From: Leptasterias polaris
Lineage: Eukaryota; Echinodermata; Asteroidea; Forcipulatida; Asteriidae
NCBI GenBank assembly: GCA_037783415.1
Contig: JAZGTN010000089.1
Coordinates: 2,604,001 to 2,668,000, forward strand
DNA: 64,000 nt
Reading direction: 5' to 3'
The position numbers and the translations under genes are program-made. Each line of letters begins with the position of its first letter. Position 1 is the stretch's first letter. Under the pieces are notes generated by a model. That model had not been told where the DNA came from. It made no database searches and worked only from the letters and a program-made list of their open reading frames with translations. Below, in pieces: positions 56,591 through 64,000 of this stretch.

Positions 56591-56844
56591 TACGGAAGCG
56601 TGTTGCCGCCACATGAATACAAAACAATCTCTCTTGTCGTTTACGTACACAACGTGTTATACGTACACAACGTGTTATACGTACACGATAGTTCCAAACT
56701 TGTCGTGTACGTACACGATAACTTACCGTGTGCATACACGATAAGTTACGAACTAACATGTACGTATACGATAAATTGTCGTGTACGTACACAAATGAGA
56801 GAGGTGGTTTTCCTGTATTCATGTGGTGGTAACACGCTTCCGTA
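56591..56844. mobile_element. About 250-bp MITE related to the 5.77-kb element
   Basis: The ends are CGGAAGCGTGTTGCCGCCAC (left) and GTGGTGGTAACACGCTTCCG (right), a 28-bp inverted repeat with two mismatches reaching ATGAATAC/GTATTCAT. TA stands at each outer boundary. The interior is filled with short palindromic ACGTACACG and CGTGTACGTACACGATAA words. The first bases (CGGAAGCGT) are the same as in the 5771-6980 element. Confidence 0.8.
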
Positions 56845-56849
56845 CAGTA

Positions 56850-58179
56850 GGCCTACGGTATATCAAACAAAAATTGCGTCTGTGATGCACGTCTCTAAAT
56901 CATCATGTTTACTGTTGTAAGCATTGGTGCTGTAGGTTTGCAACCATTATGTGTGGTCCAAGTTTAATTCCATTCTTTGTTTATCTAAATTGTGTCTGAT
57001 TTTCTTGGGTTATTTTCACGAGGACACTGCTTTATATAAACAGCAGTCTTTGCATCGTTAGGATGGTAAGCCGTTAGTACCGTAGGCTTTTCACTTTCGT
57101 GTTATCTGTGTACAGCACAGAGAAAGAATCCTGTAAACAGGGCCACGGAGACCCCCCCAATCACCGCCACTGCGGAGAAGACGAAAAATGTTCTCTTTGA
57201 AAACTGAAGATTTTTATACTCTCGTTCATCCCGGTAAACAATATATTTTGTTTATATACAGGATATACCGTCGTGGCCGTGAGACCATCAAAACACACCA
57301 CCATGGCATGCAATGTAAGTACTATGTCACCCTATATAGCAGAGTCGTTCTCATTTTATCCGTCGAGAAAGGCTCTGCTGGGGTCGAAATGTCAGGCCAT
57401 TAACTATTGTTTTGCATTTATACCATATGTCCATTTGGTTGGTGTCGCAGAGCGGACCCTTGCGCCACTCCACTCAGACCAATACTGACAGACAGCTCAA
57501 ACAAAAGAACGGAAAGCAAAGACAACAGATTTAATTTCACAAGCTCCGATTTCTTCTCAAAGTACAACATTGATTTAATACAAATAAGTATACAATCAAC
57601 ACTTTAATATAAAACAAGTATTCATGAAATAGTTAAACAATCATCAACGAGCTGACATAAACTTGTGTGTAGCAGCTCGTTGCGTAGACTCTGTCAACTT
57701 GCAGAAAACCCAGCAGAAAAGTAGACCGGCATCCCACCGTCACCATAGGTAGACCCACACGAGTCGGCCCCGCTGGACGTTGCGGTGACCCCGACCACAC
57801 CCCAGGACGCGAACTTTTTTTTCCCAGCGCGGTATGTCTAGATATAGAAATGATGTCACAGAGAAAATATAAGATCGGTAACATAGAAGGTCGGATGGGG
57901 TAATGGTCAACCATGGAGGAAATCTACCTCCATGGGTCAACAGGACTCGAGAGTAATGGTCAATACTGGGGGACCTTGAGGTAGCCTAAGACTATGTGTG
58001 CGGTGTGTTTGCTGAGAAATGAGATTGAGCCTTGAAATGACGGAGTATGGCCACCTGTTGACATGTATGATATTGGGGGAATAGTGAATTTTGTAGAAAT
58101 CAGCCTAAGGCATTCAATTTATTGGCTTCAGTTTTGGATCATAAACCAAGTATTCAAAGAAGGGCGACAGTCATCTACA
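56850..58179. other. No gene assigned; possible small exon
   Basis: A candidate exon at about 57263-57314 has an acceptor (TTTATATACAG) and a strong donor (GTAAGT) and contains ATGGCATGCAAT just before the donor. Its product cannot be named. The 57700-57840 stretch is GC-richer. CCATGGAGGAAATCTACCTC at about 57911 is locally palindromic. Confidence 0.25.
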
Positions 58180-58237
58180 ATGAGACGTGTACCTGACTCA
58201 CTGTCCATGATCGCACTGAGTATTGTTTTACTTTTAG
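58180..58237 (+). CDS. Possible first coding exon with signal peptide
   Basis: The start codon at 58180 opens MRRVPDSLSMIALSIVLLL, a basic N-terminus followed by a hydrophobic run, ending in phase 1 at a donor GTAGGC. This is the usual shape of a first exon encoding a signal peptide or signal anchor. The next exon is not identified; the copper-transporter-like exon at 59621 starts in phase 0 and would not join directly. The protein is therefore unknown, and the exon could be a chance frame. Confidence 0.3.
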
Positions 58238-59425
58238 GTAGGCCTAGGCCTACACATGTACACAAACTATTTAACACGTCCGCGCAATTGCAAAAGCAAA
58301 GAGATCACGATGCACTGCATCTGCATGCGCGTGCACGTTGTGTAACAGATGGTACATGTACATGTAGGCGAACATGGAAGGGCTTCCCAACTTGAATAAT
58401 TCAGCATCGTCCAGCCAAATGGGAAGCGAAAATGCAAATGATGGCTTTACCGCGCTGGGGAAAAAAAATTCGCCCCCAGGACGGTTCGACCCACAGTAAG
58501 GTTAACGTTACGGGAACTCAATGCCTTTGGCTTCGACACCGCTTATCCTCAGGTCCGAGATTCCCGGGAGGATTTGCGTTGCTGGAGGGCCTCAAACACC
58601 CGCCGGACCACTACCCGAGCTACGGGTTGACACGACAGCCTCAACGCTGGCTTATCTGTCCGCCGGTTCACACCCACCAAAAACAGTACTCTCCTCAGCA
58701 CCCACAACGCAAATCTCAACCTCAGAACAACATTCCTTTGGTTTTATATACGGCGCTACACAAAACCCAGAACACCCATTAGCCCAAATACCTCACGTTA
58801 CATACCAACCAGGGGTTCAATGAATGGTACCTCGTATGTTTGGCCTATAACAAAAGTTCACATAATTATTATAGGAAGAAAAGGAGTAATTTCCCCAGCT
58901 TGTTACAGTTGGTAAGCAGGTTGCAACAGATAATTTTAATTTTTCAACGTGTGTATAAACTAGAGAATAGAGGGTAATGAATATTTAAACATTTAATGGT
59001 TTTTGTCAGGTTTTATGTGGGCATTCTGCGTATGCTATTAAGTATTACTAAATTGTATAGGGCAAAATTTTATTTCACCGATTTCACACAAATTTCAGAT
59101 CGAAGGAAGATTAGATCTATTTGAGTAACTAACAGTCAAAAAAGAAACTAATTAAACAATAAACACCCCCAACGAAACAACACACAACCCTAACAGATTT
59201 ATAAATATGTTGACACATAGTATTTTGTTAAGGACAAGACAAGACTGTTTGTACTGGAAAGGTACCGTAGATTCTCAACAGTATAAAGACGAGCAACTGG
59301 TAAATTAATTCAACCTATCAGCTGCAAAATTCCATTTGAAACAAAATAAATAATACTATCAAATAATTGGAAAATCACAAAAATTGCAAAATCTCAAGTA
59401 AATTAATATAATTTTAATAGTTCAG

Positions 59426-59600
59426 TTATGGAACACTCTTCCAGAGGTTGTTAAACAGGCCAAGACTTCAGAACAATTCAAAACACGTGTGAAAACATAT
59501 CCGTTTAATTTCTACAATTGTTAATTTCCCTTTACAGCGCATAGGGACCTCACGGTGATATGCGCTATATAAAAATGGCTTATTATTATTATTATTATTA
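59426..59600 (+). pseudogene. 3' end of a non-LTR retrotransposon (LINE)
   Basis: The plus-strand frame 59426-59524 reads LWNTLPEVVKQAKTSEQF, then KTRVKTYPFNFYNC and stop. LWN-x-LP followed by a basic SF/QFK helix is the standard C-terminus of reverse transcriptases of the CR1/jockey-like LINE groups. The non-coding tail TGCGCTATATAAAAATGGCT and (TTA)n follows, as is usual for these elements. The element is 5'-truncated; upstream sequence shows no reverse transcriptase domain. Confidence 0.7.
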
Positions 59601-59620
59601 ATATGTTGTTTTTCATTTAG

Positions 59621-59702
59621 GGTTCTACACATGGTTCGTTTTTTTACTTCGGTTCGGAGGTGACAATTCTTTTCGAAGGATGGCAAGTGACCACACATGC
59701 AG
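59621..59702 (+). CDS. Exon resembling a Ctr-family copper transporter (partial gene)
   Basis: Ctr proteins (SLC31 family) import Cu(I) as trimers through three membrane helices. An 82-base exon between TTTTTCATTTAG and GTAGGT encodes GSFFYFGSEVTILFEGW followed by QVTTHA, ending in phase 1. This resembles the start of the first Ctr helix (human CTR1 TFYFGFKNVELLF, then a conserved T-A-G; CTR2 has LLFDFW). No upstream Met-rich exon and no MxxxM or GxxxG helix exons were found before the window ends, though a phase-1 end that would make Gly fits TxAG. Only one exon supports the call. Confidence 0.35.
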
Positions 59703-59924
59703 GTAGGTTTTGAATGTTAATTATATTGTGTTACTTTGCATATAGGGCCTATATTCTATTTCTCGTGCAATCATAAGAAAAATACAGTCAAAATGGCAAC
59801 AACAAAAACATCAAACGAAAACTACATTAGCATTAAAACGATACGGAAGAAAAGGTAAGTGAACCAGCTGAAGCCGGATGGATTGCCTAAAGGAAATAGG
59901 GTTTCTGTTTAAAGTATATGTACA

Positions 59925-60258
59925 ACATTGGTAATTGTCAAACACAAGTATCCACACTTGATGTGACCAAACATACATGAAATAACAAACCTGTGAAAGT
60001 TTATAGGCTAATTCGGTCTTCGGAGTCATGAGAAAACAGTGAAAAACACCGTTAGATATTTTCATTGTTTTCAAACATTTCATCATGGGTGATAAAGATC
60101 AATTGTTTTACTCATTTCCTAAAAACTATAGCATTTCAAGCAAAACTATTTCAAAGGAAGTTTTACACCATGACCATCTTTATACCATGTCAGTTATGTG
60201 CACGAAATCTGTAAAGATTTATACTTTCAATCTTACCAATGTTGTACATACCCTTTAA
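59925..60258 (-). mobile_element. R2 MITE
   Basis: It starts GTATATGTACAACATTGGTA and ends ACCAATGTTGTACATACCCT, giving inverted ends. The interior includes TACATGAAATAACAAACCTG and TTTTACTCATTTCCTAAAAA. It is the reverse complement in layout of 19359-19707. Confidence 0.75.
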
Positions 60259-60450
60259 TTAAAGGCTCTCTTCTAGCTGGTTTTAAGAACACAAACTAAA
60301 CATCTAAAAATTTATATAACAAAATCATGTATTCACAATTGTAGAATACAAATCTTAAAATACTGTAATAATAGTACAATATTATTGGTTGCACATATTT
60401 GGGGGTCAGGTTGGCTTATATGGTGAGTATACCCCAGCTTTACTATAATA

Positions 60451-62081
60451 TACACTGTAAAAACGGCGTTTAGAATCTAAACACATTTCTAAACGCCTCG
60501 CTTGTACCCACTTTTTTCACACGTTTAGCCCTCAACATGTTTAGATTTTGCGTTTCTGTGACACATTTAGCCTGTGATACGTTTAGATTGAATGTGTTTA
60601 GGGTTCATAGTGAGTGCTAAACATGTTTAGAATCCAACACGTTTCAGAGAATAAGCTTAATTTTTAAACACCTGAAGAAAAGAAAAGAGAAATGTTGCAA
60701 CATTCGCCTGCCTGCTTACTGAAACATAACGCTCAAGCTACGCTCGGCATGAGAATCGATAAATCATCATCATCTCAACGGGTCATCGAGATGATTTTCA
60801 TCGAGATGATTTGAGGAGCAATGATGCCATAATTTCAGTCATACTGAAAACGGTCATTTTGAAGTCTCAGAATCCGTTCCAATTATATACATTTTGGGCT
60901 TTACTTTCTACCCATGGTGTGAATATTTGAAGTGCTGGCCAATATGATACAACAAAAATTTGCTTCAATTGAATTACACACATTAAAGTGTAAACTACTG
61001 CGCAGGAAAGGCTGTTATACCTACAATGGTTTTGAATAAACACCGAGGTCTATATTTGTGCATATTTAATGAAACCCCGCCCATTTCATTCTAAACAAAC
61101 TGATGAATTTAAACACATACAAAACATGTTTACAAGCAAACATGTTTAGAAATATGTTTGTAAGCTAAATTGGTATCCCTTTAACATGTCAAAAAGCTAA
61201 ACGTGTTGCGATCAATGCAGGTTTGAACTGGTTTGAACATTCAAATACACCAGAATGTGTGTTCATCATTTTAGTACGTTTGCTACCTGAGCAATTTTAC
61301 TTGCCATGAGGGGCTAAACGTGTGGAGCATTTTTGATACCTTTGTAAAGTTACGTATTACCAAAATGCGAATTATTTTAAACCCTTTTAATTATGTGTTT
61401 ATGCCATATAGCAAAAACGCTCTCCAAGGAAGGCCTATATGCCTACGTGGAAGCCTATCATGACTAGCTGCTTAGCTTTTTCATACCAATAGCAAACGTA
61501 TTCAATTGATGTAAACACATTCTGGTGTATTCAAATGTTCAAACCAGTTCAAAACACGTTTAGCTTTTGACATGTTAAAGAGATAGCATTTAGCTTCAAA
61601 CATATTTCTGAACGTGTTTGCGTGTAAACATGTTTTGTATGTGTTTAAATTCAAAACTGCATTTCAAACAAGCACAACAAATCTCAACCCGTTTAGCTTT
61701 TTGACATGTTAAAGAGGTAGCCATTTAGCTTCAAACATATTTCTAAACATGTTTGCGTGTAAACATGTTTTGATTGTGTTTAAATTCAAAACTTCACTTA
61801 AAACAAGCACAACAAATCTCAACACGTTTAGCTTTTTGACATGTTAAGGAGATACCCATTTAGCTTACAAACATATTTCTAAACATGTTTGCGTGTAAAC
61901 ATGTTTTGTATGTGTTTAAAATCAAAACTTCACTTAAAACAAGCATAACAAATCTCAACACGTTTAGCTTTTTGACATGTTAAGGAGATACCCATTTAGC
62001 TTTCAAGCATATTTCTAAACATGTTTGCGTGTAAACATGTTGTGTGTGTGTTTAAACGCTAAGCGCCGTTTTTACAGTGTA
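60451..62081. mobile_element. 1.63-kb TIR element made of inverted and tandem repeats
   Basis: The ends TACACTGTAAAAACGGCG and CGCCGTTTTTACAGTGTA are exact inverses, with outer TA on both sides. Inside, 61080-61260 is inverted relative to about 61505-61665 (shared words ACACCAGAATGTGT and ACATGTTTACA, in reverse). Three tandem units of about 135 bp follow, starting near 61685, 61820 and 61956, with AACACGTTTAGCTTTTTGAC and ATATTTCTAAACATGTTTGC. The word AAACATGTTT pervades the element. No transposase frame is visible. Confidence 0.82.
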
Positions 62082-63475
62082 CTTCAAGACACCATACAAC
62101 AAGTCTATTAGCTACTCTGTAAAGGTAAAACTTATCCACACAGACAATGCTTCAGGAAGTTCAGGCAATATCAAATATCCATTATCAATATTATTATGCA
62201 TGGCGAAATTCTACAGTTACAAAAAGGGGTGTAGTTAAATGTTTTTAACGAGACATACAAAAACGACAGCCGGATTATGTTCATTTAATCCTTTTACATA
62301 ATTCAAAGACTTTGTTGTACGCGGCATACAGTAATTAACAAACAGATGTGCAATGGTGCATAATTCATTCGTTACTGACAATGCATTAATTTGGATATAT
62401 ATTTTTTTTAAACATGTTTTTAATTTTTGACATGTGATCGTACGTATTATATCTTATTCGTAAAAGACAAAATACACTCTACAAGCTTCCGGTTCTATAG
62501 AACTGACCCATTTTGGTCGTAGAGAGCCTGACCCATTTCTTGGTCAGGCTGACCCGGAAACTGGTAACAATATTTTGACTCACGATTCTACGGGTCAGGG
62601 GTCAGGAAGCTTGGGACCCGGATTCGGACCCGGTATTGTAGGGAACTGTCCAATACGGATGTGGGGTTGTTACGGAAATTGATTCCAGAACTTCCAAAGA
62701 TGAATCACTGATGCAAAAGGGGTATATGTTTCAACAATACATTTTGGTTTAAAATAGGGACCTCAAATTTCTTGGGAGACACTTTTTTAGGCAAGACTGC
62801 CGTCCTTTCCCCGTATTTTGTTTACATTGAAAAACAACTCCATAACTGGAGGTAATTTATTCCCTTTCCCCGGCCTCGATCCCCCAGTGGTAAAAAAAAA
62901 TTCTAAAACGTTCCCTTAAAAAATTTGGGACAAACATTGAAATTATCTTGACATTAAAACTAAGTTAAGACTAATTTACTCAAATGTTCGCCTCCAGATG
63001 GAGCATCCAAATGATACAGAGTATTGCCCTTGATGGACAGACCCTTTCATACCAGACAGTTAAATTAATTATTTTGATTAATGAGTTGGCTATTACACTG
63101 TTACAGAATTAAGTTACGGTGAACGGCATATGGTATTCATATTATCAAAGTATTAGTTGTGTATTTTAAATGGTGAGAATCATAATTATATAAATTATTC
63201 AATGGTTTCGCTATTCTGCCGGAGGTGATGCACTTTTCATGGTAAAAATGTAAACACATTAATTGTTATTATAATAACCGTTTAAACAGATGTGCTGTTT
63301 TCATGTTACAGGAAACTAATTATGATATTAACTCATTATTATAGGAATCAATTCCGTATTCAAAATTGGTGTGAAAACTCCTGTTGAAAAAAATGTGTAA
63401 AACATGTCATATATTACACACAGCAGATCCTTGTAGAAAAAAAATATATATATATATATATATTTTTTTTTTTTT
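62082..63475. other. No gene recognised
   Basis: AT-rich, with a GACCCATTT...GGTCAGGCTGACCCGG stretch near 62500-62640 that is locally repetitive, and a (TA)n/T-run at about 63446-63475. No exon that could continue the copper-transporter-like gene was found. Confidence 0.4.
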
Positions 63476-63479
63476 AATA

Positions 63480-63870
63480 AACTCGGAATAGACACGGAGT
63501 CTCGTCCACCCGAAAATCTGAACTTGAGTTCTACAAACACTCTACTCAACAACGTGGACGACTCCATGTAGATACCAACCTTGTCTGTCGTGACACGACC
63601 TTGCCTCGTTTGGATAAACGGGAGGGGGTCGATTATTTGGGGCAAGACTCGGCGAAGCATCAAATAGTTATCCATATTGGGCTCCAATATACAATATATG
63701 GAGCGTCGTGTCTTGACCAAAATAATCGTTCCCCGCCATGTCCAGACAAGGCAAGGATGCGTCACTGCGGACAAGGTTGGCGGACAATGGCGTCGACCAC
63801 GTTGTTTCTAAGGTGGGGTTTTTTGGTTCTGATTGTGGGGTGGACGAGTTTCCGTGTCTATTTTGTTCTT
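63480..63870. mobile_element. About 390-bp foldback element
   Basis: AATAGACACGGAGTCTCGTC at 63487 is answered by GACGAGTTTCCGTGTCTATT at 63844. Inward, CAACAACGTGGACGACTCCA near 63548 pairs with TGGCGTCGACCACGTTGTTT near 63788, and CTTGTCTGTCGTGACACGAC pairs with part of 63750-63780. Most of the element is thus an imperfect inverted repeat, which also explains open frames on both strands. No gene. Confidence 0.7.
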
Positions 63871-64000
63871 GTTGTGAAAATAAAATTAACATAAAAAGGA
63901 TCTTTGTGTGAGTTAAATAAAACAAATATTGCATGCATTTCGTTCGTGCATTGTTGCAGAATGTAATCCTGAGGTGATGTATGGCTTTTCCCATTGCATG

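Noticed and set aside
58432..58823. 116- and 100-codon plus-strand frames
   Set aside because: No domain recognised. A short LRVD-TAST match to the minus strand near 6250 was noticed, but is too short to mean homology.
58180..59702. Joining the signal-peptide exon directly to the copper-transporter-like exon
   Set aside because: Exon 58180-58237 ends in phase 1 while the copper-transporter frame of 59621-59702 needs phase 0.

Overview
This is a eukaryotic, AT-rich, gene-poor window with GT-AG introns and many interspersed repeats. Two intact, intron-rich animal genes can be read through: SCFD2 (Sec1 family domain containing 2, plus strand, about 10.2-21.1 kb, 15 coding exons, 676 aa) and SET / TAF-I beta / I2PP2A (minus strand, about 33.7-26.1 kb, 7 coding exons, 293 aa). 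They are convergent, tail to tail, with about 5 kb between the stop codons. A U1 snRNA gene lies at 38.6 kb. The gene content, the NRF1-like GCGCATGCG promoter motifs and the repeat families (TTAAAGG-ended elements with a CGCGCGCG centre, GGGCCCAATTTCATAG-ended elements, tRNA-derived SINEs) suggest a marine deuterostome. An echinoderm, possibly a sea star, is my best guess from memory of such repeats; this is inference and was not searched.

Layout. 0-8.4 kb: no gene; foldback/hairpin elements (3.5-4.6 kb), a Ty3/gypsy RNase H remnant (5.1-5.3 kb) and a 1.2-kb TIR element with palindromic tandem repeats (5.77-6.98 kb). 8.4-10.1 kb: a TTAA-type element and the SCFD2 upstream region. 10.2-21.1 kb: SCFD2, with SINEs, satellite blocks and a perfect 24-bp array in its introns. 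21.1-26.1 kb: intergenic, including 3' UTR sequence of both genes. 26.1-33.75 kb: SET, with a large 20-bp satellite in intron 3, then a short NRF1-like/G-rich promoter region. 34-37.2 kb: two inverted copies of one repeat flanking a 21-bp minisatellite, then a CpG-rich stretch with a doubtful ORF. 38.3-38.8 kb: U1 snRNA with a repeated CCAAT upstream region. 39.5-41 kb: two MITE-like elements. 41.8-44.2 kb: exons of a decayed rve-like integrase-core gene, split by a 290-bp nearly C-free tract. 44.27-44.83 kb: a probable solo LTR. 47.9-48.9 kb: a foldback element with a second element nested in one arm. 49-53 kb: repeats, including a 645-bp MITE whose empty site lies in the same window. 53-58 kb: mostly unassigned. 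58.2 and 59.6 kb: a possible signal-peptide first exon and an exon resembling the Ctr copper transporters. 59.4 kb: the 3' end of a LINE. 60.45-62.08 kb: a 1.6-kb TIR element built of inverted and tandem repeats. 63.5-63.9 kb: a further foldback element.

Functionally the two protein genes are unrelated housekeeping genes (SM-family trafficking protein; histone chaperone / PP2A inhibitor). I found no clear undescribed biological system. The most unusual content is the density and variety of palindromic and foldback elements, several with target-site duplications or an empty site readable here, and a U1 gene with compensatory stem changes but a substituted loop I.
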